Source of the DNA: Limosilactobacillus reuteri
Lineage (GTDB): Bacteria > Bacillota > Bacilli > Lactobacillales > Lactobacillaceae
Direction of reading: 5' to 3'
DNA: 64,000 bases
NCBI RefSeq assembly: GCF_013694365.1
Contig: NZ_CP059275.1
Location: forward strand, 992,001 to 1,056,000
This document shows, in pieces, positions 1-6,848 of the stretch. Position 1 is the stretch's first letter. The number at the start of each line of letters is the position of its first letter. Under the pieces are notes generated by a model, which was given only the letters and a program-made list of their open reading frames with translations, searched no databases and was not told the origin of the DNA. The translations under genes and the position numbers were made by a program.

Positions 1-1399
1 TACATCTAAAACTTGCGTAATGAATAGCGTACAATGCACTAGGTTCTAAACATTATTGATTTGAAGTACATCTAAAACAATTGAAGCTAGCTTTGCCCGT
101 GCTGTTTTGTTCTAAACATTATTGATTTGAAGTACATCTAAAACTTGCGGCTGTAAAAGTGCCATTTTTCTTATGTTCTAAACATTATTGATTTGAAGTA
201 CATCTAAAACTTCTTCGTCAGCCATTTAATCGCCTACTTAGTTCTAAACATTATTGATTTGAAGTACATCTAAAACCAACGGCTTGTGCTATCAAATCAG
301 TAACTTGTTCTAAACATTATTGATTTGAAGTACATCTAAAACTAGTAAATAGGATTTGAGCAACCTTTTTCCGTTCTAAACATTATTGATTTGAAGTACA
401 TCTAAAACTACCCTCACCAACGTCTGTTGTTAGCCCTAGTTCTAAACATTATTGATTTGAAGTACATCTAAAACTACCCTCACCAACGTCTGTTGTTAGC
501 CCTAGTTCTAAACATTATTGATTTGAAGTACATCTAAAACTTAATGGTAACCAACGAATTGATTTTCTATGTTCTAAACATTATTGATTTGAAGTACATC
601 TAAAACTGTAGCATTAGTTAATCACCGTCTCTTCTGGGTTCTAAACATTATTGATTTGAAGTACATCTAAAACGCAATTAACAACGTTTTTAACTGCATT
701 TTCGTTCTAAACATTATTGATTTGAAGTACATCTAAAACTAGGTTCGGAGCAGGACTAATTAATTGGATGTTCTAAACATTATTGATTTGAAGTACATCT
801 AAAACAGGCACGAATCACTTTACTGGCAACACCATGTTCTAAACATTATTGATTTGAAGTACATCTAAAACTCGTGTTTCTTCCATAGCCTTGATACAAG
901 CGTTCTAAACATTATTGATTTGAAGTACATCTAAAACAGGATCTGTCACAACATTTTTCATAGGCTCGTTCTAAACATTATTGATTTGAAGTACATCTAA
1001 AACCGATCGTAGAAGTCTTGCATTTCCAGTTGCGTTCTAAACATTATTGATTTGAAGTACATCTAAAACATAAGCGATTTAACTTTAATTTCAAAAAGAG
1101 TTCTAAACATTATTGATTTGAAGTACATCTAAAACAGAGATGACTGTCGATCAACGTAAGAAGTAGTTCTAAACATTATTGATTTGAAGTACATCTAAAA
1201 CCCCCTCGTCTTAACAAGTCATCAACAATATGTTCTAAACATTATTGATTTGAAGTACATCTAAAACGCTAGTGAAATCCAAACGGGACTTTCTGATGTT
1301 CTAAACATTATTGATTTGAAGTACATCTAAAACATTAGGCAGCCGTGTCCCACCTGTCTTAAAGTTCTAAACATTATTGATTTGAAGTACATCTAAAAC
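1..1399 (-). CRISPR. Type II-A CRISPR array, 21 full repeats and 21 spacers
   Basis: Twenty-one complete 36-bp repeats start at 43 and recur every 66 bp (67 once); bases 1-12 are the end of a further repeat cut by the window edge. Spacers are 30 bp except one of 31 bp (607-637). Read on the minus strand the repeat begins GTTTTAGA and ends TTTAGAAC, the usual type II-A form, so crRNAs are transcribed right to left and the newest spacers should lie near 1400. Repeats look identical throughout. The spacers at 409-438 and 475-504 are the same. No leader is left between the last repeat (1364-1399) and csn2. The array stays on the minus strand while the cas genes read plus, which is one sign that the genes were re-oriented. 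Confidence 0.98.
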
Positions 1400-2071
1400 A
1401 TGAAACTCGTTTATAAAGGTCATCCACCAGTTCAAATAGATAAAGGGAAATTTACAGTATTGGCAACAAATAACCGAAAAACTTATTTTGAGTTGATTCG
1501 GGGATTGCAAGGATTCAATGATAGACTAACTATTTTAGATGATGATTATCAAGACTTAGATCCCGAAAAGGCAATTGATTGGGATGGTGACTTGGTTGCG
1601 AATAATAATTTAGCAACAATTTATTCAACGGAAATTGTAAAGTCAATAATAAAAAATTTAACAGAAGAGGATCGTCATTTGCTAGATGCTGAAGCACGTC
1701 GGCTTTATTCGAATGTTCAAGAAATTTTATTTATGACAGATTTACCGCTCGAAGTTCGTTACGATGGTGACATCAAACGATTATTAAATTATTGTAAGAT
1801 TAAATTTTCACCATTAGTTCAGCAAAGCCCTTATGATATAATAAAAACAGATTTAAAGTTACATTTAGAATGTGCTGATAGTTCATGTGTTGGGTTAAGT
1901 AATGTCGCTAATTACCTAGATTCAGCTCAATTTAACGAACTACAACAACTAAACATTGAATTGAAAATTCCTGTTTTATTAATAGAATTCACAGAAATAG
2001 ATAATCGTAAATACTATGGAAATGCGGATTTTTATTATATTGACAAGGATTTTGTTGATTGGAAGTTATAA
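1400..2071 (+). CDS. csn2: CRISPR-associated protein Csn2 (type II-A)
   Basis: The 223-residue product matches short-form Csn2 in length and opening (MKLVYKGHPPVQIDKGKF). Csn2 forms a tetrameric ring that slides on free DNA ends and is needed with Cas1, Cas2 and Cas9 for spacer acquisition. It has no catalytic motif. The gene lies between the array and cas2, as in the type II-A order cas9-cas1-cas2-csn2-array read backwards. The cas2 3' end terminates in ATGA, the first four bases of csn2, so natively csn2 very likely follows cas2 with a 4-base overlap. Confidence 0.93.
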   Translation: MKLVYKGHPPVQIDKGKFTVLATNNRKTYFELIRGLQGFNDRLTILDDDYQDLDPEKAIDWDGDLVANNNLATIYSTEIVKSIIKNLTEEDRHLLDAEARRLYSNVQEILFMTDLPLEVRYDGDIKRLLNYCKIKFSPLVQQSPYDIIKTDLKLHLECADSSCVGLSNVANYLDSAQFNELQQLNIELKIPVLLIEFTEIDNRKYYGNADFYYIDKDFVDWKL

Positions 2072-2377
2072 ATGCGCTTATTAATCATGTTTGATTTACC
2101 AGTAGAAACAAGTAAGGAGAGGAGAGAATATCGTCAATTTCGTAAACGATTAATAAATGAAGGCTTTTTGATGATTCAATATTCGGTATATGTGCGGGTT
2201 TGTGTCAACAAAAAATCAGCTCAATTTATTGAAAAAAGAATCAGCACTTTTTTACCTGAGTCAGGGACAATTCAATCAATGATTATGACGGAAAAACAAT
2301 ATAATGATATGCATTTTCTTCTAGGAGAGAGTAGTAAAGATGTACGGAATTTATCAGGAAGGACAATTATTCTATGA
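2072..2377 (+). CDS. cas2: CRISPR-associated endonuclease Cas2
   Basis: This 101-residue protein opens MRLLIMFDLPVETSKERR, the beta1-alpha1 start of the ferredoxin-like Cas2 fold with the conserved Asp at residue 8. Cas2 dimerises and bridges two Cas1 dimers in the spacer integration complex. Length is normal for type II-A Cas2. Its first 23 bases (2072-2094) reappear as the last 23 bases of cas1 (3264-3286), which means cas1 is natively upstream of and overlapping cas2. Its own end carries the GGAAGG ribosome-binding stretch and ATGA start used by csn2. Confidence 0.95.
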   Translation: MRLLIMFDLPVETSKERREYRQFRKRLINEGFLMIQYSVYVRVCVNKKSAQFIEKRISTFLPESGTIQSMIMTEKQYNDMHFLLGESSKDVRNLSGRTIIL

Positions 2378-3286
2378 ATGGGATGGCGTTCTGTTATTGT
2401 TACGCAACACGCAAAATTATCGTATACATCACATTTAATGGTGGTACAAACTAACGACGGAATTAATCAAATTCCAATAGAGGATATTGAACTGCTATTA
2501 GTTTCCACTACTCAAGCAGTTATCACATCTGCATTATTGAGTGAGTTGGCAAAAAGGGAGGTTAAAGTTATCTTTGTAGATAATACATTACAACCAGTTT
2601 GTGAAACAGTCAGTTATTATTCTAACAATCGATCATATGAATTAATCGAAAATGAATTTCATTGGGCAAAACGCCGAAAAGAAATTTTATGGACAAAAAT
2701 AGTAGCTGCTAAAATTATTAATCAGTTACAGGTTCTTGATATCTATGGACACGACATTAGCCTAATATCAGATGAACTAAATCAGCTCGAATTAAATGAT
2801 GAGACTAATCGTGAGGCTGTAGTAGCCAGAAAATATTTTCCGTTGTTATTTGAAAATGAGAAATTTTCTCGACGATCAATGACGGCGGTGAATGCAGCGT
2901 TGAATTACGGGTATTCGATTTTATTATCGACGGTAAATCGGGCAATTGTAACAAAAGGCTACTTAACTCAGTTAGGAATTCATCATCGAAGCAATGAAAA
3001 TCAATTTAATCTTGGCTCGGATTTGATGGAGCCGTTTAGACCAGTAATTGATTATTGGGTAGCAAATCAGAATTTTACGGAATTAACTCCAGATGTGAAG
3101 TTTGGATTAGTAGACTCATTAAATTTAGAAATCACATTCAATGATAAAAAGATGCTAGTACGAAATGCAATTAATTTGTATGTAAGCCAGTGTTTAAATT
3201 ATTTAAGTGAAAAAAGTAAAGAAATAAAGATTGAGATGAAATTTAATAATGAGGTACCAAATAATGCGCTTATTAATCATGTTTGA
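2378..3286 (+). CDS. cas1: CRISPR-associated endonuclease/integrase Cas1 (type II)
   Basis: A 302-residue type II Cas1, the integrase that inserts spacers at the leader end of the array. The expected metal ligands are visible: Glu in NREAVVARKYF (about residue 146), His in GIHHRSNENQF (about 202-203) and Glu in DLMEPFRPVIDYW (about 218). The N-terminal beta domain precedes the helical catalytic domain. No frameshift is seen. The last 13 or so codons overlap the start of cas2 by duplication, see 3264-3286. It is probably functional as a protein, although acquisition in type II-A also needs full-length Cas9. Confidence 0.95.
   Translation: MGWRSVIVTQHAKLSYTSHLMVVQTNDGINQIPIEDIELLLVSTTQAVITSALLSELAKREVKVIFVDNTLQPVCETVSYYSNNRSYELIENEFHWAKRRKEILWTKIVAAKIINQLQVLDIYGHDISLISDELNQLELNDETNREAVVARKYFPLLFENEKFSRRSMTAVNAALNYGYSILLSTVNRAIVTKGYLTQLGIHHRSNENQFNLGSDLMEPFRPVIDYWVANQNFTELTPDVKFGLVDSLNLEITFNDKKMLVRNAINLYVSQCLNYLSEKSKEIKIEMKFNNEVPNNALINHV
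3264..3286 (+). repeat. Duplicated cas1/cas2 overlap (identical to 2072-2094)
   Basis: These 23 bases are both the 3' end of cas1 and an exact copy of the 5' end of cas2. In a native type II-A operon cas1 runs into cas2 and the bases are shared. Here they occur twice and in the wrong order, because each gene was apparently copied out separately. Confidence 0.9.
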
Positions 3287-4891
3287 ATGTATGACATTGA
3301 CCATATTCTTCCCCAGGCGTTTATTAAGGATGATTCATTAGATAACCGAGTACTTGTAAGACGACAGGATAATAACGCTAAATCTGATAATGTTCCGGCT
3401 TTGAAATTTGGGAAGATGAAACCGTTTTGGAACGAATTACAGAAGCATGGCTTGATTAGTAAACGTAAACTTAATAACTTGCAAACTAATCCTGAAAGTA
3501 TCGATAAGTTTAAGGCAGTTGGATTTGTCAATCGTCAATTAGTTGAAACACGGCAAGTCATTAAATTAGCTGCAAATATTTTAGCAAGTTGTTATCCTGA
3601 CTCTAAGATTATTGAAGTTAAAGCAAGTTTGACTCATCAGATGCGTGAATCATTTAACCTAATTAAGAATCGTGATGTTAATGACTATCATCATGCTGTT
3701 GATGCGTATTTAAGTGCATTTGTAGGGCAATACCTATATAATCGTTATCCTAAATTGCAGCCATATTTTGTTTATGGCCAGTTTAAAAAATTTGATAAAC
3801 AAAGTACTCGGATTGGGATGAAAACTAACCACTTTAATTTTTTGTATGATCTTGAACCCGAAGGCAAAAATGTAAAAATAAAGAAACCAACTAAGATTAT
3901 AAACAAGGAAACTGGTGAAATTATTGGTGATCGTGATGAATTAGTTACCAAATTGAACCGTGTTTATAATTTTAAGTACATGTTAGTTTCGCAAGAAGTA
4001 TATACGCGAAGTGGCGCATTATTTGATCAGACAATTTACCCAGCTAATTCAGGTAAGAAATTAATTCCACTGAAGCAAAATAAAACTACAGCAATTTATG
4101 GTGGATACAGTGGAAGTAAAGCAGCGTATATGTCTATCATTAGGTTACGAGATAAAAAGGGTGAAACTTACCGTATTGTTGGAATCCCAGTAAGAGTAGT
4201 TAATAAATTAAATCAAGCAAAGAAAAAGAGTAATGAAAAGTACCTTGCAGAATTAAAGGCAGTCATTGAGCCACAAATTGCTAAGACAAAGAAGGATCGA
4301 AAGACTGGTCAAAGGGTTCTTGTACCACAAGAGTTTGATGTGATTATCCCTGAAGTTATGTATCGTCAGCTAATAGTTGATGGTGATCAGAAGTTTACGT
4401 TGGGTAGTTCTACTTATCAATATAATGCACGTCAGTTAGTGTTAGATTCAAAATCATTAGTAACTTTATCTAAGAATTTTATTGAAAGTAATAGTGTTAC
4501 AAGCGAGATAAAAAATAACCGCTTGATTAAAGTTTATGATGATATACTTAATAAAGTTAATAAGTATTTTAGTCTCTACAATAAAAATAAATTTCGCCAA
4601 CGGTTAAATGAAGGTCGAGAAAAATTCATTAAACTACCAATTGATAATGAATTTAAGAATAATAAAAAGATTACAGTTGGAAAGAGGGAAGTATTACAAA
4701 ATATTTTAATTGGTTTGCATGATAATGCAGGTATGGGAAATTTGAAAGTATTAGGGATAAATACACCATTTGGAATGATACAAACTTCTAATGGAATTAT
4801 ATTATCACCTAATGCATGCCTGATTTACCAATCACCAACCGGCTTATTTGAGAGAAAAGTTTATCTAAATACTATTTCACCGTTAAAATAG
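3287..4891 (+). CDS. cas9: Cas9, C-terminal fragment from the HNH motif onward
   Basis: The 534-residue product starts MYDIDHILPQAF, aligning with SpCas9 from about residue 836, and runs to the natural C-terminus; SpCas9 from that point is about 533 residues. Visible parts are the HNH His (residue 6, SpCas9 H840), Asn in DNRVL (N854) and the RuvC-III stretch NDYHHAVDAYLSAFVGQYLY with its His and Asp. RuvC-I, the arginine-rich bridge helix, the REC lobe and RuvC-II are missing. The fragment cannot guide or cleave as a normal Cas9. The ATG is simply the first start in the remaining frame. Whether the 5' part was lost by insertion, frameshift or a contig end cannot be decided, because flanking DNA has been dropped. 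Confidence 0.93.
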   Translation: MYDIDHILPQAFIKDDSLDNRVLVRRQDNNAKSDNVPALKFGKMKPFWNELQKHGLISKRKLNNLQTNPESIDKFKAVGFVNRQLVETRQVIKLAANILASCYPDSKIIEVKASLTHQMRESFNLIKNRDVNDYHHAVDAYLSAFVGQYLYNRYPKLQPYFVYGQFKKFDKQSTRIGMKTNHFNFLYDLEPEGKNVKIKKPTKIINKETGEIIGDRDELVTKLNRVYNFKYMLVSQEVYTRSGALFDQTIYPANSGKKLIPLKQNKTTAIYGGYSGSKAAYMSIIRLRDKKGETYRIVGIPVRVVNKLNQAKKKSNEKYLAELKAVIEPQIAKTKKDRKTGQRVLVPQEFDVIIPEVMYRQLIVDGDQKFTLGSSTYQYNARQLVLDSKSLVTLSKNFIESNSVTSEIKNNRLIKVYDDILNKVNKYFSLYNKNKFRQRLNEGREKFIKLPIDNEFKNNKKITVGKREVLQNILIGLHDNAGMGNLKVLGINTPFGMIQTSNGIILSPNACLIYQSPTGLFERKVYLNTISPLK

Positions 4892-4920
4892 TAACTGAAA
4901 CTTGAAAGCACCTTAAAGAA

Positions 4921-4946
4921 CCAGAGCCCACGCCAGCTCTGGTTTT
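4921..4946 (+). terminator. Possible rho-independent terminator
   Basis: CCAGAGC (4921-4927) pairs perfectly with GCTCTGG (4936-4942) across an 8-base loop and is followed by TTTT. It could end a plus-strand transcript here or form part of an IS end. The U-run is short, so confidence is moderate. Confidence 0.45.
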
Positions 4947-4964
4947 GTTGGCCTTAAATTAGTT

Positions 4965-5249
4965 TTAGACAGCCACTCTAAGTACCCTTTGGATGTTTTG
5001 CGGTAAGTAGCCGATGAATTGGCAAAAGCGGAGACCATTGGTCTCACAGAAATGTTCAATTACTCGCGAATAAATTCCAGTCGCTTCAAAGTAGATAATT
5101 GGCTTCTGAGCTTTCTTAATCATATCTCGTAGAGCATTAAACCCCGCTTTCGTGTGTACTAAAGAAAACTCCTTTAAACAGTGTTTCCCTCGATACCAGA
5201 CACAGTAGCTTTTCCCCATTGAAACATCCAAGGCAAATATATCAGACAT
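4965..5249 (-). pseudogene. IS110-family transposase, N-terminal fragment (minus copy)
   Basis: On the minus strand 94 codons begin MSDIFALDVSMGKSYCVWYR. This is the N-terminal RuvC-like (DEDD) domain of IS110 transposases, with Asp near residue 8 in ALDVSMG and Glu in YFEATGIYSRV. IS110 transposases are about 300-400 residues, and the rest of the catalytic domain and the C-terminal serine-containing Tnp_20 domain are absent. The IS110-like part ends at GLRFC (base 5022), after which 18 unrelated codons lead to a stop. A GAGGAAG ribosome-binding site sits 5-6 bases before the ATG, so this copy carries the authentic upstream region. It is inactive as a transposase. Confidence 0.8.
5022..5249. 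repeat. 228-bp inverted repeat, left copy (partner 5499-5726)
   Basis: The reverse complement of this segment equals 5499-5726 for the whole 76-codon IS110 fragment, with identical protein and no base difference noticed. Similarity stops exactly at the ATG on one side and after the Cys codon on the other. Such sharp codon-edged limits fit a gene fragment copied out a second time in sense orientation better than a natural duplication. Confidence 0.85.
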
Positions 5250-5450
5250 AAAAAGACTTCCTCTCTATAAATAGAGCTAGATATAACCGCTATCCTAGAT
5301 TTATACTTCATTTCCTAAATACTCGAACTCGTAGTTCCACAACCTAAAAGCAAAATATCAAATCAAAGATAGTGGAGATCATTTTATAATACGGACTCGA
5401 AGTCCCTGGGAGCATGATCGATCTTAGCTCTATCTTCAGAATAACAAAAA
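5250..5450 (-). ncRNA. Candidate IS110 left-end non-coding (bridge RNA) region
   Basis: This lies directly upstream of the minus-strand IS110 start codon and follows a minus-strand terminator. In the IS110 group the bridge RNA that selects target and donor DNA is encoded in the non-coding end upstream of the recombinase gene. Two stem-loops are visible, GGACT-CGA-AGTCC (5393-5405) and GAACT-CGT-AGTTC (5325-5337), with an AT-rich spacer. Size fits the known element (roughly 180-200 nt). I cannot fold it or align it, and IS boundaries are not determined, so this rests on position and size only. Confidence 0.3.
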
Positions 5451-5483
5451 AGTCCAGGACAATAATTATTTTTGTCCTGAACT
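5445..5483 (-). terminator. Rho-independent terminator (minus strand)
   Basis: AGTCCAGGACAA (5451-5462) pairs with TTGTCCTGAACT (5472-5483) over 12 bp with one wobble pair; on the minus strand the stem is followed by a run of six Ts (5445-5450). It would end a transcript entering from the right on the minus strand and insulate the IS110 fragment. Confidence 0.7.
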
Positions 5484-5498
5484 AATCTTAGGTTGTTT

Positions 5499-5726
5499 AT
5501 GTCTGATATATTTGCCTTGGATGTTTCAATGGGGAAAAGCTACTGTGTCTGGTATCGAGGGAAACACTGTTTAAAGGAGTTTTCTTTAGTACACACGAAA
5601 GCGGGGTTTAATGCTCTACGAGATATGATTAAGAAAGCTCAGAAGCCAATTATCTACTTTGAAGCGACTGGAATTTATTCGCGAGTAATTGAACATTTCT
5701 GTGAGACCAATGGTCTCCGCTTTTGC
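5499..5726 (+). pseudogene. IS110-family transposase, N-terminal fragment (plus copy)
   Basis: These 76 codons are the inverted twin of 5022-5249 and encode the same N-terminal DEDD-domain piece ending GLRFC. There is no stop codon: the frame runs straight into the ATG of the glycerol dehydrogenase gene at 5727, so a single 451-codon frame exists from 5493 (TTG) or 5499 (ATG) to 6848. The preceding bases (ATCTTAGGTTGTTT) lack the GAGGAAG site seen before the other copy. The fragment has no transposase activity on its own. The in-frame join is probably accidental or an artefact of gene concatenation, and I annotate the dehydrogenase separately. Confidence 0.75.
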
Positions 5727-6848
5727 ATGGTTGAAGAATTTGGCTCACCATCGTCTTACATCCAAGGCAAAGGTGTCCTTTTTGAAAGTGATAAGTATCT
5801 TAAAAACTTTGGCACAAAACCGTTATTACTGGCTGGCGAAACCGTCTATAAAATTGTAGGTAAGCGTTTTGAACAATATCTTCAAGAAAGTGGTTATGAT
5901 GTTACCCGTGTTCAATTTAATGGGGAATCATCCACTAACGAAGTAAACCGGGTCACAGAAATTGGTAAAGAAAATAATGTAACCGTCGTTTATGGTCTTG
6001 GTGGGGGTAAAACAGTTGATACCGCCAAAGCAATTGCCGACAATCTCCATCTACCCGTTGTAATTATGCCAACGTTGGCTTCAAATGATGCACCTTGTTC
6101 ACGTCTCTCAGTAATTTATACTGATGACGGTGGATTTGACCATTATCGTTTCTACAACCAAAATCCTGACTTGGTCTTAGTTGATACACAAGTTATCGCC
6201 AATGGTCCTGTTCGGATGTTAATTTCTGGAATTGCTGATGCTTTAGCTACTAATGTTGAAGCACAAGCAGTTGCCAAAGCTAATAGCGATACAATGCTTG
6301 GTGAAAAACAAACCCTTGTTGGAAATGCAATCGCTCAGAAGTGTGAAGAAACATTATTTAATTACTCACACCTAGCTGTAGCTGATGCAGAAGTGCATGT
6401 CGTTACACCAGCATTTTCTAATATCGTTGAAGCAAATACACTAATGAGCGGTCTCGGTTTTGAAAGTGGTGGTCTATCTGGTGCCCACGCTATTCATGAT
6501 GGCTTAACAATTTTAGAAGAGACTCATGATTTAACACACGGTGAAAAGGTCGCATACGGTACCTTAACACAATTAATGTTGGAAGGCGCTGACCAGGAAC
6601 GTTATAACAAGTACTTCCAATTTATTCTTTCTTTAGGTCTACCAACTACTCTTGCTGATCTACATTTAGAAAATGTCACTGATGAAGAATTACTCAATGC
6701 TGGAAAAGCCGCCTGTTCAGAACAAGATACCTTAGATCGTTTACCATTTAAGGTAACACCAGATGACGTGGCTCAAGCATTACGAGCAGTTGATGCATAT
6801 ACTAAGCAATATTTAAATAGTCACCATTGTCATCATAGCCAGATGTAA
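5727..6848 (+). CDS. gldA: Glycerol dehydrogenase (iron/zinc alcohol dehydrogenase family)
   Basis: A 373-residue protein of the GldA family, which oxidises glycerol to dihydroxyacetone with NAD+. It has the N-terminal dinucleotide-binding half (GLGGGKTVDTAKAIAD) and the C-terminal helical metal-binding half with the expected ligands: Asp in ISGIADALAT, His in GAHAIHDGL and His in LTHGEKVAYG. I start it at ATG 5727 (MVEEFGSPSSYIQGKG), the normal N-terminus for the family; the longer frame from 5493 only adds the IS110 fragment. The C-terminus ends in a His-rich tail (HHCHHSQM) also found in lactobacillus relatives. In L. reuteri-type organisms it feeds glycerol/diol redox metabolism. Confidence 0.92.
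   Translation: MVEEFGSPSSYIQGKGVLFESDKYLKNFGTKPLLLAGETVYKIVGKRFEQYLQESGYDVTRVQFNGESSTNEVNRVTEIGKENNVTVVYGLGGGKTVDTAKAIADNLHLPVVIMPTLASNDAPCSRLSVIYTDDGGFDHYRFYNQNPDLVLVDTQVIANGPVRMLISGIADALATNVEAQAVAKANSDTMLGEKQTLVGNAIAQKCEETLFNYSHLAVADAEVHVVTPAFSNIVEANTLMSGLGFESGGLSGAHAIHDGLTILEETHDLTHGEKVAYGTLTQLMLEGADQERYNKYFQFILSLGLPTTLADLHLENVTDEELLNAGKAACSEQDTLDRLPFKVTPDDVAQALRAVDAYTKQYLNSHHCHHSQM

Larger units (their letters stand above)
4892..5498. other. Retained non-coding island with IS110 remnant
   Basis: This 607-bp stretch is one of only two sizeable gene-free pieces outside the CRISPR array. It holds a stem-loop at 4921-4942, a minus-strand IS110 transposase 5' fragment (5022-5249, reading on to a stop at 4965), about 200 bp upstream of that fragment with two short stem-loops (5325-5337 and 5393-5405), and a strong minus-strand terminator at 5451-5483. 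I see no tRNA, no CRISPR anti-repeat and no other credible gene in it. Confidence 0.75.

Noticed and set aside
1..1399. Spacers targeting sequence inside this window
   Set aside because: The closest resemblance (first spacer against bases near 6286) is only a short partial match and looks like chance.
3277..3531. Minus-strand frame across the start of the cas9 fragment
   Set aside because: Shadow of cas9; it crosses an artificial gene junction and shows no protein-like pattern.
4892..5498. tracrRNA near the cas genes
   Set aside because: I scanned by eye for an anti-repeat matching the GTTTTAGA repeat and found none on either strand here; it probably lies in removed DNA.
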